A model generated the notes under the pieces. The model was given only the letters and a program-made list of their open reading frames with translations. It had not been told where the DNA came from and searched no databases. From the NCBI GenBank assembly GCA_963840725.1, contig CAWIZY010000016.1:992001-1056000 (forward strand): a DNA stretch of 64,000 bases, written 5' to 3'. This document shows positions 46,259 through 54,702 of this stretch, in pieces. The translations under genes and the position numbers were made by a program. The stretch's first letter is position 1. Every line of letters begins with the position of its first letter. This DNA is from CAVWDU01 sp963840725. Its GTDB lineage: Bacteria > Pseudomonadota > Gammaproteobacteria > Pseudomonadales > Halieaceae.

Positions 46259-46753
46259 ATGACAATCCCCATTACCCTCGATCGTACCGATCGCCGTATT
46301 CTCGAGCAGATGCAGCGCAATGGCAGAATCAGTAATCTGGATCTGGCGGATGCGGTGGGTCTGTCCCCCACACCCTGTTCCCGGCGAGTTAAACGCCTGG
46401 AGGAATCCGGGCTGATCCGCTCTCACGTCACCCTGCTCGATCAGTCCATGCTGGGTCTGAAACTCACCGCCTACATCGGCATCAGTATGGACCGCCACAC
46501 GCCGGACCGGTTCGAGGCCTTCGAGGCCGAAGTCAGCCGCTACCCCGAAGTCATGGAGTGCTGTGTGGTGACAGGGCAGTCATCGGACTACCTGCTCAAA
46601 GCCGTGGTCCCTGATATGCAATATTACGAGCAGTTTCTGCTGGGCAGGCTCACGCGCATACCCGGGGTCACCGGTGTGCACTCCAGCTTCGAACTCCGGC
46701 GCGTCGTTGAGAACACCGTTCTGCCTCTGGACCATATCAGCAGTGGGGGCTAG
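46259..46753 (+). CDS. Lrp/AsnC family transcriptional regulator
   Basis: A 164-residue feast/famine regulator. The N-terminal winged helix has LDRTDRRILEQMQRNGRISNLDLADAVGLSPTPCSRRVKRLEESGLI, the standard AsnC-type HTH. The C-terminal RAM ligand domain has EVMECCVVTGQSSDYLLKAVVPDMQYYEQFL. The ATG at 46259 has AGAGG eight bases upstream; an earlier in-frame ATG is unsupported. It is divergent from leuA, which makes regulation of leuA or nearby amino-acid genes plausible. A palindrome overlapping a TATAAT lies upstream. Confidence 0.92.
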   Translation: MTIPITLDRTDRRILEQMQRNGRISNLDLADAVGLSPTPCSRRVKRLEESGLIRSHVTLLDQSMLGLKLTAYIGISMDRHTPDRFEAFEAEVSRYPEVMECCVVTGQSSDYLLKAVVPDMQYYEQFLLGRLTRIPGVTGVHSSFELRRVVENTVLPLDHISSGG

Positions 46754-46887
46754 CGAGCGCTGCCGTCAAGCAAGCCATTGATCGCACCAATAACACTCAC
46801 CGTCCTTGTAAAAACTTACGCAAAGCAATAGTAAGCACTTACTTCTAAAAGCGGCGACTCCGGCGGCACTGAGGATTCGAAACAGAC

Positions 46888-48090
46888 ATGGCGACAAAAC
46901 AGCTGCATCCTGACTCCAAAGCACTCCTGCCCCTGCTGGCGGCGCTGGTCGCGCTGGGGCCACTCAGCGTCGACATGTATATCCCCGCCATGCCCGCCAT
47001 GATGTGCTCACTGGGCACCGATATCAGCGGTATGCATGTCACCCTGAGCGCCTACCTCGCGGGCTTTGCACTGTTTCATCTGCTTTGCGGTCCGCTGGCA
47101 GACCGCTACGGTCGTAAACCATTGCTCATTCTGGGTACCGCACTGTTTGTCGTCGCCTGCATTGGTTGCAGCCTGTCCAACACCGTGGAGCAATTGATCT
47201 TGTGCAGGCTGTTGCAGGGTGTTGGCGCCTGCGTCGGCCCGACACTGGCCAGAGCAGTCACCCGGGATGTGTTCGGGCCCGTGCGTGCGGCCAGGGCGCT
47301 GTCACTGATCGCGATGATGATGGCCCTGGCACCCGCTATTGCACCGACGCTGGGCGGTCTGATGCTAATCGCCCTGCCCTGGCCCAGTATATTTGTTTTT
47401 CTGGCGATCTACGGCGCGCTGATGGTTTGGCTCATAGCCACTTTTCTGCCGGAATCCCTGCCGCAACGCCAGAGCCTTCATCCGCGAGCCATTATCCGCA
47501 ACTATGGACAGTTGCTCTCCGACCCGCTCTATTTGTCGGTCACCGTCGCGAGCGGTCTGGCCTACGCGGTGTTGATGGTCTATCTCTCCTCCTCCAGTTT
47601 TGTCTATATCACCATGCTCGGTGTACCGGTGGAATACTTCGGCCTGATTTTTTTAAGTGGGGTAGTCGGGTACATCAGTGGCAGTGGCATCAGTGCGCGT
47701 CTGAGCACGCGCTATGATTCTGAGCGCATTATGCTGTTTGGTGTGATGCTGGCATTGGTCGCGACAACGACCATGTGGTTGTCCGGCAGCCTCTTCCCGT
47801 ACAGTGTCGCCGCTCTGGTACTACCCATGACCGTTTTCACGGTCGCCCTTGGTATGCTGTTGCCGCACTCGATGGCGATTGCGCTGCGCCCCTTCCCGCA
47901 TATCGCCGGCACCGCTTCCTCGTTGCTGGGTTTTATCCAGATGTCATTGTCGGCTATCGCCAGCGCGACCGTGGGGATGTTTCTAAAAGACACTACCCAA
48001 CCGATGCTGATAACCATGGTGCTGATTGCCCTGATTGCGGCGATGTTTGCCACTCATGCCTACCGCCAGTATCAGTCCACAAAGCACTGA
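46888..48090 (+). CDS. Bcr/CflA family multidrug efflux MFS transporter
   Basis: A 400-residue major facilitator with 12 predicted spans. The N terminus has LVALGPLSVDMYIPAMPAMMCSLGTD, the Bcr/CflA hallmark with the D and P residues in helix 1. Motif A-like GPLADRYGRKPLLILG follows, and then RLLQGVGACVGPTLARAVTRD. Such proteins export bicyclomycin, chloramphenicol, sulfonamides or cysteine-type metabolites. A cysteine-synthase-like gene follows 15 bases downstream, so a cysteine or metabolite export role is possible. Confidence 0.9.
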   Translation: MATKQLHPDSKALLPLLAALVALGPLSVDMYIPAMPAMMCSLGTDISGMHVTLSAYLAGFALFHLLCGPLADRYGRKPLLILGTALFVVACIGCSLSNTVEQLILCRLLQGVGACVGPTLARAVTRDVFGPVRAARALSLIAMMMALAPAIAPTLGGLMLIALPWPSIFVFLAIYGALMVWLIATFLPESLPQRQSLHPRAIIRNYGQLLSDPLYLSVTVASGLAYAVLMVYLSSSSFVYITMLGVPVEYFGLIFLSGVVGYISGSGISARLSTRYDSERIMLFGVMLALVATTTMWLSGSLFPYSVAALVLPMTVFTVALGMLLPHSMAIALRPFPHIAGTASSLLGFIQMSLSAIASATVGMFLKDTTQPMLITMVLIALIAAMFATHAYRQYQSTKH

Positions 48091-48105
48091 AGCGACCGCA
48101 GGTCT

Positions 48106-49158
48106 ATGGCATACTGGCACCCTGCCCCTGCCCCAGCTCGAGAACTCACTGTGCAAAGCGCCGCAGACGTCACCCAACTCATCGGTAACACGCCTTTACT
48201 TCACCTGCGTCGGGTCTCCCGGGAGACCGGTTGCACCATTCTGGGCAAAGCGGAGTTCATGAACCCCGGAGGCTCGGTCAAAGACCGCACGGCGCTGGGA
48301 ATTATCCGGGCCGCCGAGCGTGCCGGGGAACTTAAACCTGGCGGCGTCATCGTCGAGGGTACAGCGGGCAATACGGGCATCGGGCTAACGCTATTGGCCA
48401 ATGCACTGGGCTACAGGAGCACGGTTGTCATGCCCATGACCCAGAGCAGGGAAAAGATCGACTCGTTAGAGCTGCTGGGCGCAGATTTACACCTGGTCGC
48501 AGGCACATCCTACGACGACCCGGCACACTATATCCACACCGCGCAGCGACTGGCAGAAAAGCTCGCTGGCAACGAAAGCCGCGGGGCGATCTGGGCCCGC
48601 CAGTTCGATAACCCGGCCAATATGGCAATCCACCGGGACACCACGGGAACAGAAATTTGGCAGCAGACTGGCGGTGAGGTCGATGGCTTCATCTGCGCCG
48701 TTGGCACGGGCGGGACACTCGCTGGTGTTTCCAGCGCCTTGAAGCAATATAAGCCGGAAGTGACTATCGGTATTGCCGACCCCCTGGGTGCCTCGTTATA
48801 CCACCACTTTGACAGCGGCGAACTACGTGCCACCGAGGGCACCTCTATCGTCGAGGGTATCGGTATCAACCACGTGACGGACAACGTGGCTCTGGCCAAG
48901 GTCGATAAAGCCTATGCCATCAGCGATCAAGAGGCGCTGCCCTATATTTTCGATCTCCTGCAGTCAGAGGGACTCTGTCTGGGGGGCTCGGCGGCCATAA
49001 ACATTGCCGGGGCGGTGAGATTGGCACGGGATATGGGCCCAGGCCATACTATCGTCACCATCCTTTGTGACTATGGCCATCGATATCAGAGCAAGTTATT
49101 CAACCCGGTATTTCTGGAGAATAAAGGCCTGCCAGTACCGCAGTGGCTGGTCATCTGA
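48106..49158 (+). CDS. Cysteine synthase A-like PLP enzyme
   Basis: A fold-type II PLP enzyme of 350 residues. The CysK/CBS signature is LIGNTPLLHLRRV with KAEFMNPGGSVKDRTAL (PLP lysine in SVKDR), GTAGNTGIGLTLLANALGY, and the FICAVGTGGTLAGVSSALK phosphate loop. The segment EGIGINHV replaces the usual CysK EGIGAGFIP text, so a related O-acetylserine or O-phosphoserine lyase or a cystathionine-beta-synthase-like activity is possible. GTG at 48151 is an alternative start, matching the family's usual N terminus. It follows the efflux gene by 15 bases. This is the last ordinary gene before the accessory region. Confidence 0.85.
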   Translation: MAYWHPAPAPARELTVQSAADVTQLIGNTPLLHLRRVSRETGCTILGKAEFMNPGGSVKDRTALGIIRAAERAGELKPGGVIVEGTAGNTGIGLTLLANALGYRSTVVMPMTQSREKIDSLELLGADLHLVAGTSYDDPAHYIHTAQRLAEKLAGNESRGAIWARQFDNPANMAIHRDTTGTEIWQQTGGEVDGFICAVGTGGTLAGVSSALKQYKPEVTIGIADPLGASLYHHFDSGELRATEGTSIVEGIGINHVTDNVALAKVDKAYAISDQEALPYIFDLLQSEGLCLGGSAAINIAGAVRLARDMGPGHTIVTILCDYGHRYQSKLFNPVFLENKGLPVPQWLVI

Positions 49159-49211
49159 CCGCCGTGCCCTTGCGCCCAACATAAGACTACTGGAAAGCGA
49201 GCGGACACCGG

Positions 49212-49495
49212 CTATCTCAGCCGATCAATTAACCCTTCGCTATCCACGCCCAAGTTCTGCAATTCATCGCTTACCCTACTAAAGGGTTGCTCGTCAGGCA
49301 TAGTGGACGTGTCTTTACCGACCAGAGATAACTGCTTGTCTGCAATTCTGTGTATGAGTTCATTGCTGAAGATGTCCATAGAACCGCCAGTAGAAACGTC
49401 TACATCTGATCTCCGGCCTCTGTAGCCAGAGCAGGCAGCAGTAACCCCAGTAGTGCCAATGTCCAAACAGGGTAAAAGCGGTCGGCTGCAGGCAT
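49212..49495 (-). pseudogene. Decayed small exported protein (frameshift)
   Basis: An ATG at 49495 opens a 31-codon frame that reads like a secretion signal (TLALLGLLLPALATEAGDQ) and then stops. The next frame is open from there to 49212 and reads DVDVSTGGSMDIFSNELIHRI and on to GLIDRLR. A one-base shift would join the two into a signal-peptide protein of about 90 residues. I do not recognise the product. It is the last of three small minus-strand reading frames downstream of the cysteine peptidase gene. Confidence 0.4.
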
Positions 49496-49526
49496 ACAGG
49501 CATCTGTTGGTTTAAACAAAGTCAGG

Positions 49527-49736
49527 TTAGTCTTTTTTGCCAGCGGCACCGCCTGAAGCGCTGATGGTGCGGCTGGCTAAGGGGTTATTACCCTCAAGAA
49601 ACTGAATAACTGCTTCGCCCAGATCGCTGCCTGGACGGTTGGCCAGTTTCCATCGCAAGTACTGCTCAATCTCCTCCCGGAATCTGAAATTACCCGGTGG
49701 TGCATCCGGCTGAGTGTGAATTCCGAGAGAGTTCAA
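49527..49736 (-). CDS. Small hypothetical ORF, possibly frameshifted
   Basis: A 69-residue frame from a TTG codon, rich in charged residues (NFRFREEIEQYLRWKLANRPGS), ending ISASGGAAGKKD. An in-frame TGA lies just upstream and no ribosome site is seen. A nearby ATG in another frame (MPTQVELS) would need a frameshift to join. It may be the remnant of a small protein encoded with the cysteine peptidase gene 84 bases upstream. Not recognised. Confidence 0.35.
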   Translation of the reverse strand: MNSLGIHTQPDAPPGNFRFREEIEQYLRWKLANRPGSDLGEAVIQFLEGNNPLASRTISASGGAAGKKD

Positions 49737-49819
49737 CCTGGGTAGGCATCTGGTCTGCGCTCACCGTTAATGCGGTAGCAGGGCGAGTGCATTTGCCAGA
49801 TGGGTAGCGTCGATACGGG

Positions 49820-50377
49820 CTAGGCCCTGGGTCTCGTTCGAATCAGATCCTGTGCCATGGCGGGTCTTTGGTCACCACCTGCAGGATCGTAGAAAGGCCA
49901 GTGTTCCTTCTTGTTGACGACGAGACCATTGGCTGGATCGAGGAATACCCGGTAACCGGCTCCTACGGGGTTGATTTCTCCGAGGCAAACTACAAAGTGA
50001 CCTGAACCATTAGGAGACGAGAATCGGGCAATGGCAGGAGCATGGGGCCGCACCAGACTAATCGCGTAATCCTTTTCGACGGAAAAGTTCTTACCGTTAT
50101 CAATCAATACCCGCCCGAGAGCCGTAAAGCTTGCACCGCCACTGAAGTCTTTAACACGTCTGACGTCACCAGCCAGACGCTGGCTAAATATCTTGCCCTC
50201 CCCCATGAGATTTTCTTCGGCCTGGACAAACCACCATTTTATTTTTGCCTGGGGCCAGGTTTGCTCATCATTGACTATCCGCATCAGTGTGGCGACCGCG
50301 GCGGGTCCACAACTGTGCACATCGTCCTGCCTGTAGATGGAAAAGTCGAGGCCGTAAATATTTGCTTCCTGCCACAT
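49820..50377 (-). CDS. Stand-alone papain-like cysteine peptidase (C39/C70-like)
   Basis: A 185-residue protein with a cysteine-peptidase pattern. The nucleophile is in DVHSCGPAAVATLMRIVND, the His in GSGHFVVCLGEI, and the third residue in YRVFLDPANGLVV. This matches C39 bacteriocin-processing peptidases and C70 (AvrRpt2-like) enzymes, but there is no ABC transporter part. The start is well defined: AAGGAGGT, a full Shine-Dalgarno match, lies nine bases before the ATG at 50377, and the longer open frame lacks this. No signal peptide, so it is probably cytoplasmic. Small decayed frames follow downstream and could be former substrates. Confidence 0.68.
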   Translation of the reverse strand: MWQEANIYGLDFSIYRQDDVHSCGPAAVATLMRIVNDEQTWPQAKIKWWFVQAEENLMGEGKIFSQRLAGDVRRVKDFSGGASFTALGRVLIDNGKNFSVEKDYAISLVRPHAPAIARFSSPNGSGHFVVCLGEINPVGAGYRVFLDPANGLVVNKKEHWPFYDPAGGDQRPAMAQDLIRTRPRA

Positions 50378-50892
50378 CGACCGGTTACCTCCTTCCGGCG
50401 CCTGCGCGTATCCCCGGATCGGGTTGGAGCATGAACGTTCTGACACTATGCTCTATGAACATTCAGCTCACTCCTGAATTCATCTTTTCTGTATAGCCGG
50501 CCGACCAGGAGTTGCAGTGGGCCGCTCGTCCGCCGTGATGCTCACTGTAACAGTCCCTGCCAGTAGATCATAATGCACACGGCGACTGAACCTGGTAATT
50601 TCCCATCGCCCGCCCCGATCCATGACCAGATGTACGAAGAGTATCAGCTGGCGTGTGGTGTGCAGAGCCTTCGCAGCTTTGCCCCGGCATACGTGATCGC
50701 AGCCGCGAAGAACCAGGCGAGGTTCGAAGTGCTCGCCGGGTATGCAGCGCGCGGCAGGGCCCATGTCTGTTGCAGCATTATTTATAGGTGTTCTGTGCGC
50801 TCCGGGGAGATTCCAGTGGAGTTTGCAGGCACACTGTCCGTACACTTCAGTCAGAATCCACGTGTTCGCGCCACGTATTGCAGGAGAGAGTC
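50378..50892. other. Intergenic region without a convincing gene
   Basis: Open frames exist on both strands (minus 50480-50845, plus 50573-50896), but neither has a ribosome site or recognisable product. The peptidase promoter must lie here. No repeat or hairpin stands out. Confidence 0.4.
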
Positions 50893-51033
50893 ATGACAAC
50901 GGAAACTGATTTATCAAGTATTACATGGCGAATTGAAAAGCTCGAAGCAGAGAAAAAGGATCTTTGGGACAAGTTCAGTATTCTAGCGGCGGTGAAGAAT
51001 AAGAAGTATAAGCGGGGTGTCGAGAATAACTGA
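50893..51033 (+). CDS. 46-residue hypothetical protein
   Basis: The ATG at 50893 is preceded by AGGAGAGA at ideal spacing. The product, starting MTTETDLSSITWRIEKLEAEKK and ending YKRGVENN, is a single amphipathic helix with a charged, lysine-rich tail and coiled-coil-like heptads. I do not recognise it. It is one of the few plausible intact small genes in this accessory stretch, and its base composition is AT-richer than that of the neighbours. Confidence 0.5.
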   Translation: MTTETDLSSITWRIEKLEAEKKDLWDKFSILAAVKNKKYKRGVENN

Positions 51034-51334
51034 TCGTCCAGAAAATGGTCGCGAAACCTGAGGACGTGGGTGCAGGCTCGCACAGTGCCTGCGGTCAGTG
51101 CTTGCATTGCTGGTCTTGTTGATCATTTTCGCTCACCGTCGAAACCCGGCACGAACAACTCTATACCGACGAATTCCTCAGTGGCTTCCTTGCTGATTGA
51201 GTGTTGTTGAGCTGGAATCCTTCCCAGCGGAAAGAGGTAATGTCTCAGGGGGTGCCCGGGATGGTGGTGTCAGTAGAGTTAGTGAAGGGGTGCGCGCCTG
51301 GCTGGTGTGATCAGCCCACGCCAGCGGTGATTTG

Positions 51335-51349
51335 GCGGATGGCCGCCCC
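51335..51349 (-). repeat. 15-bp hairpin insertion, copy 1, in the IS91 gene
   Basis: GGGGCGGCCATCCGC on the minus strand, between a C and a C. Removing it restores the conserved VLA-PNHRWRG text of IS91 transposases. The core GGCGG-CCAT-CCGCC can fold as a hairpin. The same 15-mer is inserted again at 51458-51472. Confidence 0.75.
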
Positions 51350-51457
51350 GAGCAAGCACGCCGTGGTAACGGGACTGGGCGTCCCCGTTCCATTGACCCT
51401 CGGCTTCGGACGCGGCCGGCCAGGCCAGGGCTGCTAATCGCGCAATGAAATCCACGG

Positions 51458-51472
51458 GCGGATGGCCGCCCC
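51458..51472 (-). repeat. 15-bp hairpin insertion, copy 2, in the IS91 gene
   Basis: Identical to the 15-mer at 51335-51349 and again placed between two C residues. Removing it restores VVFD-PVDFIARLAAL, a conserved IS91 segment. The length keeps the reading frame. Confidence 0.75.
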
Positions 51473-51626
51473 GATCGAACACTACCTGGGTCGTCCCATG
51501 CCCAAAGCATTCGCTGTGCTCATGGGGCAAGCTTTCCCGGTAGGGCGTCTTCAGGGAGTAAACCACCTTGCCAGTGGAACTGAGCGATAGACGTGGGATG
51601 GCGACTGCGGGGCGGGCGATGTACCG

Positions 51627-51650
51627 AGGGCCTGCCCCGCTTTATCGGGT
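51627..51650 (-). repeat. 24-bp hairpin insertion (loop ATAAAG) in the IS91 gene
   Basis: On the minus strand the core is CCCGATAAAGCGGGG, a hairpin with loop ATAAAG. Removing 24 bases restores LC-RYIARPAVA. Because it contains an in-frame TAA it ends the reading frame. It resembles the insertion at 51855-51877. Confidence 0.7.
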
Positions 51651-51854
51651 ACACAGTTGCTCACGCTTGTCTTTCTGATTCCCCTCACAGCTGACCCCGG
51701 CGTGGAGGGAGAAACCGTTGGCCCTAGCCACCCGCTCCAGTCCAGGATCAGGTCTGTCCAGCGGACGGATGGTGCGGATCATGAAAGCTTTACGTCCCTG
51801 CTGTGGGCCGACGGCTATGCGGTAGGAGATGGAACTACCCAGAATCTGAGGCAG

Positions 51855-51877
51855 GGCCCACCCCTCTTTATGGGTGT
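51855..51877 (-). repeat. 23-bp hairpin insertion (loop ATAAAG) in the IS91 gene
   Basis: The core CACCCATAAAGAGGGGTG on the minus strand shares the ATAAAG loop and flanking G/C runs with the insertion at 51627-51650. With the 16-base insertion at 51905-51920 it adds 39 bases, so the frame is kept. The boundaries are my best alignment to the conserved ALPQILGSS text. Confidence 0.6.
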
Positions 51878-52138
51878 GGCATCGGTATCCTCGGCGGGGT
51901 CGAGCGCGACACCGGTCGAGGTCCAGCCAGGCGCTCTCGGTGTCCTGTTCCAGCAAGCCCTGGCGCTCGAGGCAGCGGCCGACGCGCTGGCTGATCAGTT
52001 GAACCAACTCCTCCAACTCGCCTTTGTCCGGTGCTTTGACACGCTGAAAGCGGGGCGGCCGGTTGTCGCGATGCACATAGACGCCATCCAGGAACAAAAT
52101 ATGAAAGTGAATGTTGAGGAACAACCACACTAAATACC

Positions 52139-52558
52139 ATGCCGTCGACAGTGACGGTGCATTATCCTTTTCACCCGCTTCACAACCGCTGTCTCGACGT
52201 GATCGCCTGGCCACGCCGGGACACCGGTGCAGCGACCGTACGGCACCCTGATGGGAAGGCGCTGAAGATTCCATTGTGGATGCTGCAGCCAGATGCCGGG
52301 CGCTTGTGTCTCAGTGAACAAGCGGAACTTGCTGCCTCCGCGTTGCTGGCACTGGTCGATGCGATCCAGGTGTGCTCTAAAGTGACGGCAACGAAGCAGC
52401 CGGAGCAGAGCCATGCAGCAAGTCACTCTCGATCTCGACAGCAACGAGGATACCCCGCCGGAGACGTCGATGGAGCCGGAACGGAAACAGCAGCTCATCG
52501 CGCTGATGGCAGAAGCCATCCTCGCGGTCGTGCAACGCCAGCCAGGAGAAGACCATGA
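52139..52558 (+). CDS. Small accessory protein of the recombinase element (DUF5372-like)
   Basis: A 139-residue frame beginning MPSTVTVHYPFHPLHNRCLDVIAWPRRD and continuing with ATVRHPDGKALKIPLWMLQPDA. I recall this type of small protein (DUF5372) beside recombinase genes, but the family name is from memory and uncertain. After about residue 85 the composition becomes Arg/Ser/His-rich while another frame holds the next ORF, so the true C terminus may be earlier or the two genes overlap. It starts 20 bases from the left end of the element. Confidence 0.6.
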   Translation: MPSTVTVHYPFHPLHNRCLDVIAWPRRDTGAATVRHPDGKALKIPLWMLQPDAGRLCLSEQAELAASALLALVDAIQVCSKVTATKQPEQSHAASHSRSRQQRGYPAGDVDGAGTETAAHRADGRSHPRGRATPARRRP

Positions 52559-52568
52559 ACAGGACTGA
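52413..52568 (+). CDS. 51-residue protein of the recombinase element
   Basis: A short ORF starting MQQVTLDLDSNEDTPPETSM and ending QRQPGEDHEQD, acidic at the start and helical in the middle (KQQLIALMAEAILAVVQ). It overlaps the preceding small gene in a different frame and the recombinase start by 14 bases, an arrangement that suggests translational coupling. It may be a small accessory or directionality factor, but this is a guess from position only. Confidence 0.55.
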   Translation: MQQVTLDLDSNEDTPPETSMEPERKQQLIALMAEAILAVVQRQPGEDHEQD

Positions 52569-54669
52569 TACCACTCAGAAAATTACCCCCGAGCACCTAT
52601 CCCGCAAAGCAGTGGTCTATCTCCGCCAGTCTTCAGCGGCGCAAGTCAAACAGAACAAGGAGAGCCAACGCCTGCAGTATGCCCTGCGCGATACCGCGAA
52701 GGCCTATGGCTTCAAGCACGTCGAGGTCATTGACTGTGATCTGGGGGCAAGTGCGGCGCCCGGCGCGCAGGTGCGTGACGGATTCAAACAACTGTTGGCC
52801 AGTGTCGCCCTGGGCGAGGTCGGTCTTGTGCTCAGCCGTGAACTCTCGCGACTGTCGCGTACCGACAAGGACTGGTGCCACTTGCTGGAACTGTGTCAAG
52901 TCTTCAATACCCTGATCGCCGATGCCGAGAATCTCTACGACCTGAGTCGACTGGACGACCAACTGGTGCTGGGCATCAAGGGCACGCTGAGCGTGGTCGA
53001 ACTCAAGACCTTGAAGTTCCGCCTGCAACAGGGTCGGGAAGCCAAAGCGCAACGGGGTGAACTTGGCCGTTGTCTGGCCCCCGGTTATGTCGCAGACCTC
53101 AACGGCCAGATTGTCAAAGATCCCAACTTGCGGGTGCAGGAAGCCATCGCACTGGTGTTCAAGAAGTTTGGCGACCTGGGCAGTATTCGCCAGACCCATC
53201 GCTGGTTCCACGAGGAGAAGATCGAATTGCCGGTCAATAAGGCGCGCGCAGGCCGCTATCAATTGGTCTGGCAACTGCCGACCATGAGCTTTCTCACCGA
53301 TATGTTGCACAATCCGCTTTACGCCGGCGCCTATGTGTATGGGCGCAGGCCGATCGAGGTGGTGGTCAAGGACGGCCAGGCGCGTAAACGTCAGGGCAAC
53401 GCACGGGCTGCCAAGGAGACCAGTGTCTTTCTCCCGGACCATCATCCCGGTTATATTAGCTGGACTCAGTACCAGCGATACCAGGACGTCATGCGCAGTA
53501 ACGGTGGCAATTTTACACGGGATGATTCGGCATTGGCGGTACGCAGTGGGCAGGGGTTATTGACGGGACTGCTGCGCTGCGGTCGGTGTGGTCGCAAGCT
53601 GCATATTCGCTACTGGGGCAAGAGCGGCACCGCAGCGCGGTATGTGTGCAGCGGGGATTTTGCCACGGGTGGCCAGTATTGCCTGGGCTTCGGCGGCGCC
53701 ACCGTCGATAAGCGCCTCAGTGAGGAAATTCTCAATGCCATCTCGTCACAGAGGCTCGCTGCCAGTGTTGCGGCGATCGAGCAGTTTGACACGCAGGACA
53801 GTGATCAGCGCGCGGCGTTGCAGCGCCAGCTGCAACAAGTGCAGTACGAAGCTCAACGGGCGTTTGAGCAATATGACCAGGCTGATCCCGCCAACCGCCT
53901 CGTGGTCGATGTGCTTGAGCAACGCTGGAACGCCAAACTCGAAGCCCTGGAGAAGTTACGAAGTGAACTGGACGCACAAAGTGATGCTGTCGCCTCGCTT
54001 ACTGCCGCTGACAAGAAAGCCATCCTGGAGCTGGGTCAAGACTTTGCGGTGGTATGGGGTGACCCGGCGTGCCCGATGGTGCTGAAAAAGAAGATCACCC
54101 GCACGCTCATCCACGAGATCGTGGTAGACCTCGATGATGCCGCGCAGCAACTTCGGCTGATCATCCACTGGCACGGTGGCTGCCATACCACCGTGATGAT
54201 GCCCAAGCCACAATCCGGCGCGGTAGCGCACAAGACTGCACTCGAGGACCTCGAGTTAATTACCAGGATGGCCTGCCGGTATCGAGACGATGAGGTCGCG
54301 CGGGTGTTGAGCAAATTGGGACGGCGAACCGGCAAAGGCAAGCGCTGGACCCAGTCACGCGTCGCCTATGTGCGCAAGAAGTACGCGATTGATCCCCCTG
54401 ATGAAGAGACACGCGACACCGACATTTTGACTTTGGCGCAGGCCACGCAGCATAGCGGTGTCAGTGATACGACACTGATGAGGCTGATTAAGGAGAAACT
54501 CTTGACCGCCGGGCAGATCGCGCCGTATGCGCCGCTGGAGATCAAGCGGGCGGATTTGGACAGTGAGCCAGTATCGAGCATACTGAAGCGCCTGAAGGAA
54601 ACGGGTAAACTGGTTCTCGACGGGAATCCGTTGGCCAATCAACAGAGCCTGTTCGAAGAAAATCAATAG
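52555..54669 (+). CDS. Large serine recombinase
   Basis: A 704-residue recombinase. The N-terminal resolvase domain has AVVYLRQSSAAQVKQNKESQ, with the catalytic Ser at about residue 26, and VLSRELSRLSRTDKDW further on. The Recombinase domain runs from about residue 180 to 300. A zinc ribbon follows with CGRCGRKLHIRYW and a second Cys pair. A coiled-coil stretch comes next (QRQLQQVQYEAQRAFEQYDQADP). The C terminus contains a helix-turn-helix-like DILTLAQATQHSGVSDTTLMRLI. GGAG precedes the ATG. The ORF is intact, unlike the transposase around it, so the element may still be active. Confidence 0.92.
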   Translation: MNRTDTTQKITPEHLSRKAVVYLRQSSAAQVKQNKESQRLQYALRDTAKAYGFKHVEVIDCDLGASAAPGAQVRDGFKQLLASVALGEVGLVLSRELSRLSRTDKDWCHLLELCQVFNTLIADAENLYDLSRLDDQLVLGIKGTLSVVELKTLKFRLQQGREAKAQRGELGRCLAPGYVADLNGQIVKDPNLRVQEAIALVFKKFGDLGSIRQTHRWFHEEKIELPVNKARAGRYQLVWQLPTMSFLTDMLHNPLYAGAYVYGRRPIEVVVKDGQARKRQGNARAAKETSVFLPDHHPGYISWTQYQRYQDVMRSNGGNFTRDDSALAVRSGQGLLTGLLRCGRCGRKLHIRYWGKSGTAARYVCSGDFATGGQYCLGFGGATVDKRLSEEILNAISSQRLAASVAAIEQFDTQDSDQRAALQRQLQQVQYEAQRAFEQYDQADPANRLVVDVLEQRWNAKLEALEKLRSELDAQSDAVASLTAADKKAILELGQDFAVVWGDPACPMVLKKKITRTLIHEIVVDLDDAAQQLRLIIHWHGGCHTTVMMPKPQSGAVAHKTALEDLELITRMACRYRDDEVARVLSKLGRRTGKGKRWTQSRVAYVRKKYAIDPPDEETRDTDILTLAQATQHSGVSDTTLMRLIKEKLLTAGQIAPYAPLEIKRADLDSEPVSSILKRLKETGKLVLDGNPLANQQSLFEENQ

Positions 54670-54702
54670 CTTGCACAACGAGGGTATTATGTCTGCTTCT
54701 CT

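Larger units (their letters stand above)
51279..52119 (-). pseudogene. IS91 family transposase, C-terminal part (interrupted)
   Basis: Reads on the minus strand as the second half of an IS91-type rolling-circle transposase: NIHFHILFLDGVYVHRDNRPPRF (the HxH metal motif), ILGSSISYRIAVGPQQGRKAF, GFSLHAGVSCEG, then in another piece IPRLSLSSTGKVVYSLKTPYR, PVDFIARLAAL and PNHRWRGLITPARR. The gene is broken by a stop inside a 24-base insertion (51627-51650), carries several more short GC-rich insertions, and lacks the usual C-terminal Cys-rich tail. The first half is at 54703-55282 beyond a recombinase element. Not functional. Confidence 0.88.

Noticed and set aside
51178..51566. Ordinary hypothetical ORFs on the plus strand and alternative minus frames in this region
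   Set aside because: The minus-strand frame matching IS91 transposase motifs explains the sequence; other frames are arginine- and proline-rich shadows of GC-rich DNA.
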